Positions 19,456 through 28,707 of a stretch of 64,000 nt of DNA are shown here, piece by piece. The notes under the pieces are model-generated. The model ran no database searches and was not told where the DNA came from. It saw nothing but the letters and a program-made list of their open reading frames with translations. How positions within the stretch are numbered: the stretch's first letter is position 1; every line of letters starts with the position of its first letter. Origin of the DNA: Planctomycetaceae bacterium (lineage in GTDB: Bacteria; Planctomycetota; Planctomycetia; Planctomycetales; Planctomycetaceae). The position numbers and the translations under genes are program-made. The DNA lies in assembly GCA_021732995.1 (NCBI GenBank), contig JAKFWA010000027.1:110822-174821 (forward strand), in the 5' to 3' direction.

Positions 19456-22400
19456 ATGTTGAACTGGATCATTTCCTTCTCGCTGAAGAACCGAGCGATC
19501 GTGCTGATCGGGGCACTGGTCGTCATGGTTTACGGAATCATCCAGCTTCGCGAGATGCCGGTGGATGTGTTCCCCGATTTGAACCGGCCGACAGTCGCGA
19601 TCATGACCGAAGCCGCAGGACTCGCGCCGGAAGAGGTCGAGGTGCTGGTCACGCGGCCGATCGAGTTCTTGCTGAACGGTGCGACGGGCGTGCAGCGCGT
19701 GCGGTCAGCGTCGGGCATCGGTCTATCGATTGTGTGGGTCGAGTTCGATTGGGGTACTGACATCTTTCGTGACCGGCAGATTGTCTCCGAGAAACTCCAA
19801 CTCGCTCGCGAGCGGTTGCCAAAGGACACGAATCCCGTCATGGCTCCGATCTCGTCGATCATGGGCGAGATCATGTTGCTCGGTCTGCGCTCCACAGCCG
19901 ACCTGAAGACTCCCGAAGAACAAGCCGCGAAGGCGATGGAGTTGCGAACGCTTGGCGAGTTCACCTTGCGCAATCGATTGTTGGCGGTCGAAGGCGTATC
20001 ACAAGTCACTGTGATGGGGGGCATCTTCAAGCAGTATCAAATTGTCACGTCGCCCGCGCGGCTGGCCGCACAGAACGTGACGCTGGATCAGCTCGTAGCA
20101 GCGGCGAAAAAGGCAAATGTGATCGCAGGAGGTGGCATCGTCGTTCGCTCGCCAAAGGAATCACTGCTGCGCATCAACGGACAGAGCCTTACGTTAGAAG
20201 AGATCGAGAACACGCCAGTCCTATGGCGTGAGCCGATACCAGTGCGGATCAAGGACGTGGCCGAGGTCCGTTTCGGCGGACCGATCAAACGGGGAGATGG
20301 CAGCGCTTGGGTGAAGCTCGAACCTGATGTGAATGCCGCCGTTCGCGAATCGGTGCCGCACGAACACCCCCAGCCAGCCTCACATACCCACGGTCACGAC
20401 ACGGCTGACCACAAACACAACGATGGCGGGAAGCCTGACGAAGACCATGCGAAGACAAAGATCAGCGGCGGCCCAGCGGTCATGATGACTGTGCAGAAAC
20501 AACCCAACGCTGACACCTTGGTGCTCGATCGAAAGATCGACGAAGTGCTCGATTCACTTCAAAAGGAGTTGCCGCCGGATGTCGTCATCGAACGCCGCAT
20601 CTTCAAGCAGGCCGACTTCATCGAAGCCGCCGTCGAGAACGTCACCGAAGCCGTACGCGATGGAGCATTATGGGTCGTCGTCGTTCTGTTCCTATTGATG
20701 GGCAACTTCCGCACGAGCCTCAGTTCGCTCACGTCGATGCCGCTGTCGATTCTGCTCACGGTGCTCGTGTTTCACCGGTTTGGCATCACGATCAACACGA
20801 TGACGCTGGGCGGTATCGCGGTGGCGATTGGCGATCTAGTGGATGACTCGATTGTGGACATCGAGAACATTTATCGCCGCCTGAAGGAGAACCGACAACT
20901 GCCGCCAGAGCAGCAACGCGCGCCGCTGGACGTCATCTACGACGCCTCGTGCGAGGTGCGGAACTCGATCGTGTATGCCACTCTGATCGTGATTCTCGTC
21001 ATGTTTCCTTTGTTCTCGATGGGGGGCTTGGAAGGCCGCATGTTCGCGCCGCTGGGCGTGGCCTACATCGTGTCGCTGCTCTGCTCGCTGGTCGTTTCGC
21101 TGACATTCACGCCGGTGCTTGGTTCGTTCTTGTTGCCGAACGCAAGACTCTTGGATGAAGAGAAAGACCCGCTCTTGCTGCGGTGGTTCAAACGAGTTGA
21201 TGCGGTCGTGCTGCGGTTTACGTTGCGACACGCGACGCTGATTTTGGCCTTCGTCGCCGTGCTGGTCACGCTCTCCTGCACGAGCATCTTTTGGATGGGC
21301 GGTGAATTCCTGCCCCCGTTCAACGAAGGGACGCTGACGATCAGCCTGCGGATGGAACCAGGCACGAGCCTCGACGAAAGCCAGCGCATCGCGGAACGTG
21401 TTGATCGGCTAATTCTCGACGTGCCCGAAGTGTTGTCGGTCTCGCGCCGTACCGGTCGAGCAGAACTCGACGAGCACGCCGAGGGCGTGAACTCTTCCGA
21501 AATCGACGTGCAAATGGCCGAGCACAACGTCGCCAAGCCGGGCTGGGGCTGGCAAGCCTTGCGACTGGTGCCGATTGCCCACTTGTGGGGTTACGAGACC
21601 GTTGGCCGACCTCGCGACGAAGTCATCGCCGACGTGCGTGATCGCATCACGGCGATCCCTGGAGCTGCCATCAATATCGGTCAGCCTATTTCGCACCGGC
21701 TCGATCACATGATGTCGGGAATTCGCGCTCAGGTTGCAGTAAAAGTCTTCGGGCAAGACCTGCGAGAACTCCGCACTGCTGCCTACGACATACAAGACCG
21801 GATGCAACTCATCCCCGGCATCGTCGATTTACAAATCGAACCTCAAATTGAGATTTCGCAAATCCGCTTGCGCGTGAAACGGGATGAAGCCGCTCGCTAC
21901 GGACTCGCGCCAGGCGATGTCGCCGACTTGTTGGAGACCGCCTACAAAGGACAAATCGTCTCACAAGTGTTGGATGAGGACCGCTACTTCGGCCTCGTCG
22001 TGTGGTACGACGAAGCCTCACGCAGCGACCCTGACGTCATCAACGAAACAATTCTTGAAACGCCATCTGGTCGCCGCGTTGCATTGGGGCAAGTCGCCGA
22101 GGTGCTCGACACAACTGGCCCGAACACGCTCAATCGCGAGCATGTTCAACGCCGCATCGTTGTCTTCTGTAATACGCATGGCCGCGACTTGGCCAGCATC
22201 GTGACCGACATCAAGAAATCGCTTCAGCCGGTCGAAGAGAACCTGCGCAAACTTCCGGGCAGTTACTACCTCGAATACAGCGGTCAGTTCGAGGCCCAAC
22301 AAGAAGCCAATCGCCGCCTGGCAATCCTCGGCACGCTCAGCATCCTCGGTGTGTTCTTGTTGCTCTGCAAAGCGCTCGATTCGTGGCGCGCCGCATTGCA

Positions 22401-22905
22401 AGTGCTCGTCAACATTCCGCTCGCAGCGTTCGGCTCGGTGCTGACGCTACTGATCGTCAACCATCCGACATCCGAAGCTCTTGCTGCTGCGCCGTGGTGG
22501 GATTGGCCGCGCGTCTGGGTGAGCGCGACAAGCCTGTCAGTCGCCCACTGGGTCGGCTTCATCACGCTGATCGGCGTTGTCAGCCGCAACGGTATCATGA
22601 TGATCTCGCACTACATCCATCTGATGCAGCACGAGGGAGAAGCCTTCTCCGAGCACATGATCGTGCGCGGAAGTTTGGAGCGGCTCGCCCCGGTGATGAT
22701 GACCGCCATGACGAGCTTCATCGGCTTGTTGCCGCTGCTGTTTGGAGCAGGGCAAACTGGCAAAGAGATCCTCTACCCGCTTGCACTCGTTGTGTTTGGT
22801 GGCATGCTGACATCGACCATCCTGGATCAAGTTGTCACGCCCGCCCTGTTCTTCAAGTTTGGTCGTAGGGTCTACGAGCATTCGCCGAGCTCGTCGGTGA
22901 ATTGA
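19456..22905 (+). CDS. HME-family RND metal efflux transporter with periplasmic His-rich loop
   Basis: 1149 residues. Family marks: MLNWIISFSLKNRAIVLIGA, TM4 motif GDLVDDSIVDIEN (several Asp, unlike CusA), FLPPFNEGTL, RRTGRAELDEHAEG and RLDHMMSGIRAQ. The CusA Met of the YMP segment is replaced (ISLRMEPG), so its metal may differ from the other two pumps. An insertion at about 298-340 is His/Asp-rich (HTHGHDTADHKHN), a likely periplasmic metal trap. Adaptor upstream is at 14620. The last 400 bases and the downstream flank are present again, in decayed form, from 23525. Confidence 0.9.
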   Translation: MLNWIISFSLKNRAIVLIGALVVMVYGIIQLREMPVDVFPDLNRPTVAIMTEAAGLAPEEVEVLVTRPIEFLLNGATGVQRVRSASGIGLSIVWVEFDWGTDIFRDRQIVSEKLQLARERLPKDTNPVMAPISSIMGEIMLLGLRSTADLKTPEEQAAKAMELRTLGEFTLRNRLLAVEGVSQVTVMGGIFKQYQIVTSPARLAAQNVTLDQLVAAAKKANVIAGGGIVVRSPKESLLRINGQSLTLEEIENTPVLWREPIPVRIKDVAEVRFGGPIKRGDGSAWVKLEPDVNAAVRESVPHEHPQPASHTHGHDTADHKHNDGGKPDEDHAKTKISGGPAVMMTVQKQPNADTLVLDRKIDEVLDSLQKELPPDVVIERRIFKQADFIEAAVENVTEAVRDGALWVVVVLFLLMGNFRTSLSSLTSMPLSILLTVLVFHRFGITINTMTLGGIAVAIGDLVDDSIVDIENIYRRLKENRQLPPEQQRAPLDVIYDASCEVRNSIVYATLIVILVMFPLFSMGGLEGRMFAPLGVAYIVSLLCSLVVSLTFTPVLGSFLLPNARLLDEEKDPLLLRWFKRVDAVVLRFTLRHATLILAFVAVLVTLSCTSIFWMGGEFLPPFNEGTLTISLRMEPGTSLDESQRIAERVDRLILDVPEVLSVSRRTGRAELDEHAEGVNSSEIDVQMAEHNVAKPGWGWQALRLVPIAHLWGYETVGRPRDEVIADVRDRITAIPGAAINIGQPISHRLDHMMSGIRAQVAVKVFGQDLRELRTAAYDIQDRMQLIPGIVDLQIEPQIEISQIRLRVKRDEAARYGLAPGDVADLLETAYKGQIVSQVLDEDRYFGLVVWYDEASRSDPDVINETILETPSGRRVALGQVAEVLDTTGPNTLNREHVQRRIVVFCNTHGRDLASIVTDIKKSLQPVEENLRKLPGSYYLEYSGQFEAQQEANRRLAILGTLSILGVFLLLCKALDSWRAALQVLVNIPLAAFGSVLTLLIVNHPTSEALAAAPWWDWPRVWVSATSLSVAHWVGFITLIGVVSRNGIMMISHYIHLMQHEGEAFSEHMIVRGSLERLAPVMMTAMTSFIGLLPLLFGAGQTGKEILYPLALVVFGGMLTSTILDQVVTPALFFKFGRRVYEHSPSSSVN

Positions 22906-22988
22906 TCAAGCACCCTGCACATACCAGTCTCAGGATGACCCTTGAACTCAGCAATTTCCAATGTACCGATGGAACAAGGACATTAACC
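22505..22988 (+). repeat. Source copy of a decayed tandem duplication
   Basis: The end of the RND gene and about 80 bases beyond its stop match 23525-23992 at an offset of roughly 1020 bases. Similarity continues past the stop (GATGACCCTTGAACTCAGCA and GATGGAAC boxes in both), showing that the DNA, not just the protein, was duplicated. The rest of the 22989-23189 gap holds no gene that I can see. Confidence 0.8.
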
Positions 22989-23189
22989 GCATCGATCCAT
23001 GTTCTCGATCAACAATAGCCAGCCGCAGCGGATCTGAAAGGGCTGCAAATCGACCACGTTGAACAGTGTCGCTGCTTGAACGAACCGCAGGCGAGGCCAT
23101 AAGCGCCGGAATCGAGAAACCATGAACGACGTTTGAGAGCGGTCTAACGGAACATGCTTAACAATCGCGAAATCTTGCGCTAACCGAAT

Positions 23190-23465
23190 CTATTTGGCGG
23201 AGCCAGCAACTGCCGGAGCCGAGATTGGCTCGCGAGAATCATCGCGTGCCATACAGCAACGAGGACTACAGCCAATCGAGCTTGATGCTGACGGAGTTGC
23301 GGCAGTAGCCCAGGACACTGATGGACCACCGAAAAGAGGCTGACGGCCAGGGAAAATTGGACGGCTCCGCCCCCGGCTATGACGAGTTCCGGCGGAAAGA
23401 TCGGTCGTCATCGTCACCGTCATGACAGCGACGAGCAAGGCAATGAGTGAAGGTATTAGTCGCAC
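23190..23465 (-). CDS. Possible small exported protein
   Basis: 91 residues from a GTG start at 23465 that has AGGAG 7 bases upstream. A good signal sequence follows (LIPSLIALLVAVMTVTM). The rest is Arg, Ser and Pro-rich with two Cys positions (GCSPRCC). No family recognised. It sits inside the region between the two duplicated pump ends, and could be a remnant or a young gene. Confidence 0.4.
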   Translation of the reverse strand: MRLIPSLIALLVAVMTVTMTTDLSAGTRHSRGRSRPIFPGRQPLFGGPSVSWATAATPSASSSIGCSPRCCMARDDSREPISAPAVAGSAK

Positions 23466-23524
23466 GAGAAATCTCCTAAGGGCAAAGATCGCAGCCTCAC
23501 GAGGCTGCGCCACGGTGGGACAAA

Positions 23525-23902
23525 CTGCGCGGCTGGATCAGCGCGACAAGTTTTCGGTCGCGCACTGGGTTCGCTTCATCACTCTGGTCGGTATCATCCG
23601 CCGCAATGGCAGCATGATGATCTCGCACTACATCCACCTGAGGCAGCGCGAGGAGTGAAGCCTTCTCCGAGCAGTTGATTGTGAGCGGAAGTCTGGAGCG
23701 TCTCGCCCCAGTGATGATGGCGGCGATGACCAGCATTATCGGTTTGTTGCTGGGACAAACTGGCAAAGAGATTCTTTACCCGCTCGCGCTGGTTGTGTTC
23801 GGTGGCAAGCTAACATCGATCATCCTGGATCAAGTTGTTACGCCCGCCCGTTTTTCAAGTTTGGTCGAAGGGTCTACGAGCATCCGTCGAGGTCGCCGGT
23901 AA
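23525..23902 (+). pseudogene. Decayed C-terminal fragment of an HME-RND transporter
   Basis: Duplicate of the last part of the 19456-22905 gene. First frame reads SVAHWVRFITLVGIIRRNG to a stop at 23656. A one-base insertion relative to the intact copy then shifts the frame, and VSGSLERLAPVMMAAM continues. An in-frame loss of about five residues follows at GLLLGQTGK, and a second shift destroys the end. No start or upstream part is present. Confidence 0.85.
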
Positions 23903-24038
23903 AAAGGATCGAGCACTCGGCACGTGCCAGTCTCGGGATGACCCTTGAACTCAGCAACTTCCACTGCACGGATGGAACGAGGACATTATCCGGCCTGCGA
24001 CAAATGTCGGTCAGGCCGGAAATGAAACCATCTTGCGG

Positions 24039-24602
24039 CTATTCGCTCTTCTTCGGTGCAGCGTCGCCAGCAGGGTTCTTCAACGGATTCAGCTTTTCGA
24101 TCTTCAGGTGCTTCATCAGTTTCGTGGTCTCGGCCTGTGCGGCATCGAGATCCTTCACCATATCGACGCAGCAGGCGGCCACAGCAGCCTTACTGCCTTC
24201 AACTGGCTTCTTGCAATGATCTTCACATGCACCGCAATGAGCGAGTGCGCTCTTGTGGAAGCCCTTAATCTTTTCCACCGACTTCTTGACGACTTCATCC
24301 TTGGGGTGCGCCGCAGCCAACTTGTCGAGCGCCTTGTTCGCGGCTGCGATGCTTTGCTTCACTGACCCGACGTATTCAGCCGTTTCCTCTGGTGGCAGTG
24401 GCGTCTTGACTTGCCCCTGCTGGTAAATGATCCCCGCATAGTCGCGAGCGTGCGCTTGGTGAGTTTGAACCCGATGAGCTTCGAATTCATAAGTTCCGTG
24501 TGCGTCTCCGCGTGCCTGCGACGCTGCATTCTGCGCTTGCGCGGCCATCGTTCCCGTCAACACCAACGCCAAACCCAACACGAGTGAACCGACTGTCTTC
24601 AT
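24039..24602 (-). CDS. Exported helical Cys-containing protein, paralog A
   Basis: 187 residues. The start at 24602 is favoured over an upstream in-frame ATG because it begins the signal peptide (MKTVGSLVLGLALVL, cleavage after AQA). The mature part is helical with HRVQTHQAHARDY, a Cys motif C-x2-C-x3-C near 130, a CC pair near 149 and a Lys-rich tail. About 75-80% identical by eye to the gene at 25025-25591. The ordered Cys on helices recalls copper-storage four-helix proteins such as the one at 29665, but the family is not certain. Confidence 0.75.
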   Translation of the reverse strand: MKTVGSLVLGLALVLTGTMAAQAQNAASQARGDAHGTYEFEAHRVQTHQAHARDYAGIIYQQGQVKTPLPPEETAEYVGSVKQSIAAANKALDKLAAAHPKDEVVKKSVEKIKGFHKSALAHCGACEDHCKKPVEGSKAAVAACCVDMVKDLDAAQAETTKLMKHLKIEKLNPLKNPAGDAAPKKSE

Positions 24603-25024
24603 GATACGTGATCCCGAAAAAGTCGCCCGATGAGCACGAATAACAGAATCCATGCACCACAAGGGCTGATGACTTTGGGATGGTTAAGCAATCCGAATGC
24701 CAACATCCATAAGGATTGCTCAACTTCACGTTTTCCCCAAGCAATTCCTGTGTTTTGGGCGTGGCCTACGCCTTCCCTGAAGTTGAACATGTGTGTGCGA
24801 ATGGGCACAGCGTGCGGCCTTGGTGTCCAGCTCAGTGCAGAGCCTCTGAGCCCCAGTCTGGGGCACGCTTGACCAGACGCCCACTCGTGTCGCGCATCCC
24901 GAACCTATGCCTTATGCAACTCGCTCAAACGACGGCACGAGTTCCGAAGTAGGACTTGAGCTCTACGGAGTCCCGTTTGAACTTCACCGCTTCGGTCAGC
25001 TCTACTCGAATCCGTGGCTTCGAA
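24603..25024. other. Gene-free spacer between two paralogs
   Basis: No supported gene on either strand. It contains the upstream region of the 24039-24602 gene and copy 2 of the dispersed intergenic repeat near its right end. Confidence 0.5.
24917..24984. repeat. Dispersed intergenic repeat, copy 2 of 3
   Basis: Matches 8309-8379 and 42644-42716. Shared with copy 3: CAACTC, AAACGAC, GACTTGA or GGACTTGA, and the long block GTCCCGTTTGAACTT. Lies beyond the 3' end of the 25025-25591 gene. Confidence 0.62.
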
Positions 25025-25591
25025 TTATTCGCTCTTCTTCGGTGCAGCGTTGCTGACGTGGTTCTTGGTCAACGGGGAAATCTTCTCAATCTTGAGGTGC
25101 TTCATCAGCTTCCCTGTTTCCGCTTGCGCTGCATCAAGGTCTTTAACCATGTCCGCGCAGCACTTGGCAACTACGGTCTTGCTTCCCTCTGCTGGCTTCT
25201 TGCACGCAGACTCGCACATGTCACAGTGAGCGAGAGCACTTTTGTGGAACTTCTTAATATTCTCCGCCGACTTCTGGACGGCCTCGTCTTTGGGATGCGC
25301 GGCTTGCAGCTTGTCGAGCGCTTTGTTCGCAGACGCGATGCTCTGCTTCACCGATCCGACGTACTCCACGGCTTCTTCTGGTGGCAAAGGGGTGTTTATT
25401 TGCGATTGTTGAAAGACGATTTCTGCATAGTCGCGAGCGTGCATTTGATGGGTTTGGACCCGATGGGCTTGGAACTCATAGTTCCCGTGCGCATCTCCTC
25501 GCGCCTGGGAAGCAGCATTCTGCGCCTGAGCACTCATCACTGCTGTTAAGATCAAGGCAAAACCGAGCGTTAATGAACTGACAGTCTTCAT
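25025..25591 (-). CDS. Exported helical Cys-containing protein, paralog B
   Basis: 188 residues; close relative of the gene at 24039-24602, with the same signal-peptide design (MKTVSSLTLGFALILTAVM) and the same ligands: C-x2-C-x3-C (HCDMCESACKKP) and a CC pair (KCCADM). The two copies are in tandem on the same strand, with a decayed third member on the other strand at 28708-29242. Probably periplasmic and metal-related, by context. Confidence 0.75.
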   Translation of the reverse strand: MKTVSSLTLGFALILTAVMSAQAQNAASQARGDAHGNYEFQAHRVQTHQMHARDYAEIVFQQSQINTPLPPEEAVEYVGSVKQSIASANKALDKLQAAHPKDEAVQKSAENIKKFHKSALAHCDMCESACKKPAEGSKTVVAKCCADMVKDLDAAQAETGKLMKHLKIEKISPLTKNHVSNAAPKKSE

Positions 25592-25842
25592 GGTACCGCG
25601 ACTCCAAAATAAACGACGCTAGAGGCGCACGAATTACAAAATTCGTGCAGTTACTTGGGCTTCAAAGGCATAGAACGCCCCTCCTTACGTTCGTATTCGA
25701 TGCGCAAGTCGTTCTATTTTGGTCTATTTTGGATATCGAGGGTGCCACAGGTATCGTTTCCTGTCTCGCCATCGTTGTCGGGAATCACCGCTAGACCCGG
25801 CGCGACAACCTGACAGTGTGTGCCACACTGAAGGAGCGTCGC

Positions 25843-26082
25843 ATGAGAATGGAATCTCTAGCCGCAACACCGAATCCCGCGCCCCGGCAGGAACTTCGCG
25901 GCCGTCGGCCGACGTTCAAAGTTCCTGAGCGCGTCCGCTTGGCGGAGCTGATTCGGGAGCATGGCATTCGTGGAACTCAGCGCGTCGCGGGGGTTTCGGT
26001 CTCCACCAAGACGCTCATCAAAATTGGACGCGAGTTCGGCATTCAACTGCCCCGAGGACGCGGGCAGCGTCGAGCCGCGTAA
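25843..26082 (+). CDS. Small helix-turn-helix-like protein
   Basis: 79 residues. AAGGAG lies 6 bases before the ATG at 25843. Residues about 25-65 (RLAELIREHGIRGTQRVAGVS then TKTLIKIGREFG) look like a helix-turn-helix. The end is Arg-rich. No family name can be given. Being next to an SLOG-domain gene and a sigma/anti-sigma pair, it may be a small regulator (inference). Confidence 0.5.
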   Translation: MRMESLAATPNPAPRQELRGRRPTFKVPERVRLAELIREHGIRGTQRVAGVSVSTKTLIKIGREFGIQLPRGRGQRRAA

Positions 26083-26121
26083 AGCAATCACGCGAAAGGA
26101 TTCGCCATGCAGATTCTCAGG

Positions 26122-26714
26122 TCATCTCAGGGAGTGCTCTTCGCGGTAGATTTTCAAAAGCTCGGTCACCAATCGGCGCGGGTTATCGACGTAAACAACG
26201 CGAGCGCCGGTTTTCTTTTGGCACGCTGCGAGAATTCCGGAAACCAGATCGCTGATGCCGCCGGTTCCTGTCAGCACGCCGATCAGTTTGCCTTCGTCGT
26301 AGGCAATCGCGAGTTCGCCCAGCGTGCCGCTGCTGCCGCCGATGAACGCCACGATGTCGGAACTGCGAATGTTGACGACCTCGCGGCCCATCAAACCGCT
26401 GCCGGTGAAATCAAGATGTCGTGATAGGCGTTGGGCGACTCGTATTTGTAAGCGTGCTCGTACAGGCTCAGGCCGGGCGAGATGCCGATCACCGTGGCCC
26501 CTTTTCGTTTCGCACCGCGAGCCGCCGCGAACGGCAAGCCGGGACAAGCGCCCGTGACGAGCACACATCCTTGCTCGCCGATCACCTCGCCGAGTTCTTC
26601 CGCTTTGGCCAAGTGACTTTCAGGGATGTCGTGTCCCGCTACGCCCATGACACCGACAGTCAGGTCCAAGGCTTGTTGAGACGCGGTTGGCTCGCGCGGT
26701 GGTTGAGAAGCCAT
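26122..26714 (-). pseudogene. SLOG/LOG-family (TIGR00725-like) protein, frameshifted
   Basis: The N-terminal half (LTVGVMGVAGHDIP, then LVTGACPGLPFAAARGAKRKGA) and the C-terminal half (GSGLMGREVVNIRSSDIVAF, IGGSSGTLGELAIA) lie in different frames. They join at a short homopolymer at 26408-26410: one more A on the + strand would restore one protein of about 198 residues reading HDILIFTGSGLMG. The fold binds nucleotides or nucleotide sugars. One missing base in a homopolymer is equally compatible with a sequencing error, in which case the gene is intact. Confidence 0.75.
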
Positions 26715-26724
26715 GATGTCACTC

Positions 26725-27546
26725 TCAAAGGCCACGTTGCTGGTCGAAATGGGCGACAAGGCGCGTGACTTCCGCAACGTCCTTGGCTCCGATCACCGTG
26801 ATGTGACGCCGCTGCTGTTGCCATGTCGCGGCCAGCGAACTGTCAACTTGCACCAGACGTGTCGGCTTGCCCGCACAAACTTTTGAGGAAGTCGGGCGGT
26901 CACCGAACCAGAAAGGTTGATCTTCGTCGTGCTCGAATACACAGAGCATTCCTCCGTCCTTGCGGTGGTAGCACACTTCCAAGCAGCGACAGCACGGCAT
27001 CTTCAGCAAGTACGCTTGAGCCGGTTCGTAATCGGGCGGCAGACCATCGGCGACGACCGGGCGGTACTTCAATTCGCGGATTGCGTCGGCAATTTCAACG
27101 GGTTTGCCAGAGTAGTGCGCGATCAACTCTTGTTGGGCTTCGTCGGGAGCTTGCTCGAACGTGTCGAGAAAGTGGCCGAAGTTCACGGCGAGATGCTGAT
27201 GCTCGTGAGCGTGCCATTGCGTGAATGCGATCCAGGATAGGCCGACCAGCAATAACACGGCCAACGCAAACAGCGTCTTGCGGGACGCGCGTTGAGCCGG
27301 CATCGCTGGTGGTGTGACGGGCGATTGGCTCGCATTCAGTTGAGCGGCAATGCGCGGCCAGACGTGACGCGGCGCTGAGGGCTGATCGAGTTTCGTCGTC
27401 AGGTCGGAGAGCTTGTGCAGAGTCTCCAACTCTGCGGCGCAGTTGGCGCAAACCGCGACATGATCCGCGACGGCGTCGGCCTTCTCTGCCGAGAGTTCGC
27501 CGTCGTAGTAAGCGGAGAGCAGTTCAACGACTTCGCAACACTGCAT
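26725..27546 (-). CDS. Anti-sigma factor with zinc finger and Cys-rich periplasmic domain
   Basis: 273 residues. Zinc-finger anti-sigma start (MQCCEVVELLSAYYDGEL, then H-x3-C-x2-C near 29-36), one membrane helix at about 90-110, and an extracytoplasmic domain. The latter holds PCCRCLEVC near 183-191, a further Cys and a DQPFWFG segment. It starts 2 bases after the stop of the sigma gene, so they form one unit. The second Cys group on the far side of the membrane would suit a metal or redox sensor; that is inference. Confidence 0.85.
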   Translation of the reverse strand: MQCCEVVELLSAYYDGELSAEKADAVADHVAVCANCAAELETLHKLSDLTTKLDQPSAPRHVWPRIAAQLNASQSPVTPPAMPAQRASRKTLFALAVLLLVGLSWIAFTQWHAHEHQHLAVNFGHFLDTFEQAPDEAQQELIAHYSGKPVEIADAIRELKYRPVVADGLPPDYEPAQAYLLKMPCCRCLEVCYHRKDGGMLCVFEHDEDQPFWFGDRPTSSKVCAGKPTRLVQVDSSLAATWQQQRRHITVIGAKDVAEVTRLVAHFDQQRGL

Positions 27547-27548
27547 GG

Positions 27549-28139
27549 CTATGGCTCCCAGCCCAATTCGACCAGGTATTGCTTGAGGAGTTGTCGGGCA
27601 CGGCTCAGCCGCGAGGCCACCGTTCCTTCCGGAATCTGTAGGGCTGCGGCGATCTCCGCATACGATTGCTTCTCCACTTCGCGGAGCAAGAACAGCGACC
27701 GCAGTTCTGCATCGAGCCGCGCCAGCACGTGCTCCATCAGTTCTTTGTGGTCGAAGTCGCGTTCTTGGTCCGGCTGGCGGTCCATGAAGTCACTTTCCAG
27801 AGAAACACAACGCTGACACCGCTGCTGTTTCCGCAGATGCTGTAACGACTCGTTGACCGACACGCGATAGAGCCACGTCTCGAACCGCGATTGACCACTG
27901 AATTGCTTCAACGTCCGAAAGACCTGAAGAAACACTTGCTGCACGAGGTCATCAGCTTCACCCAGCCCCACCATCCGCACGAGCAGTCGATACACCCGCT
28001 GGTGGCAACAGTCGTAAAGCCGCTGCTGAGCTTCTCGACTGCCACGACGGCTCGCGGCCACCAGGTCATCAATTGGCTCAGCGTCGAGCGTCTCTTCCGG
28101 CCATTCGACATCGATCACGGGATTAGATGCAGTGAGCAT
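27549..28139 (-). CDS. ECF sigma-70 family RNA polymerase sigma factor
   Basis: 196 residues. Region 2 at about 30-100 (EADDLVQQVFLQVFRTL, FETWLYRVSVNESLQHLR) and region 4 at about 135-190 (LREVEKQSYAEIAAALQIP, EGTVASRLSRARQLL). ATG at 28139 is preferred over a TTG at 28175. Coupled to the anti-sigma gene downstream. Likely controls an extracytoplasmic stress regulon; targets cannot be read from the sequence. Confidence 0.88.
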   Translation of the reverse strand: MLTASNPVIDVEWPEETLDAEPIDDLVAASRRGSREAQQRLYDCCHQRVYRLLVRMVGLGEADDLVQQVFLQVFRTLKQFSGQSRFETWLYRVSVNESLQHLRKQQRCQRCVSLESDFMDRQPDQERDFDHKELMEHVLARLDAELRSLFLLREVEKQSYAEIAAALQIPEGTVASRLSRARQLLKQYLVELGWEP

Positions 28140-28299
28140 GGTTCTGCTTCTCGTTAGACGGGAAACTTTCCCCAACCACTGCTCCGAGCGTGGAGTGATG
28201 CCGCGAAAGGCAAATGCGATGCCGCGTCATCGTTCACAGCCCGGAGAGAAGTCAGGGGATGATTGGTGGGCGAAGCAGGGTTCGCTAGCACCAGAAACG

Positions 28300-28393
28300 A
28301 AAAAAACCGACGGGGCGGAACCCCGGAAGGATTCCACCACGTCGGCTTACTCTTTAACGGACCCCCCGGCACGGCCGGGTTATCCTTTATTTA
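28300..28393 (-). ncRNA. Structured element, possible small RNA with terminator
   Basis: Outer stem CCGAC (28307-28311) with GTCGG (28341-28345) encloses two hairpins: GGGG/CCCC around CGGAA and GGAA/TTCC around GGA, a three-way junction. A separate hairpin CCCGGC-ACG-GCCGGG lies at 28365-28379. Read on the minus strand, the junction is followed at once by seven T residues, as in an intrinsic terminator. It lies upstream of the sigma gene. The remainder of 28140-28707 shows no gene. Confidence 0.4.
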
Positions 28394-28707
28394 GTCGTCC
28401 GAAAACTTTGAACTCACCATCTCAGGGAGCCGTTTCATATCCAATACGGCTCCACAACCGTGGCACTTGTATCAAGCGAACTTCACCCAGTCGAGCACAT
28501 GACGCTACGCGAGGCGTGCGAATGTGTCACATCTTCGCGCGGTCGCGTGCGAACTCGCGCGATCAAGCGACGTTGGAAAGTTTTGCAATTCGCGAGAAGG
28601 AATTCGCGGCGGGCGACATCCAAACTCTGAGAGACATTGACCGACAACCGCGCCGCGTGCGGCATGGGGCGAGTCGCGGTCGTCTGCTCAAGCTCAACAA
28701 AGGACCC

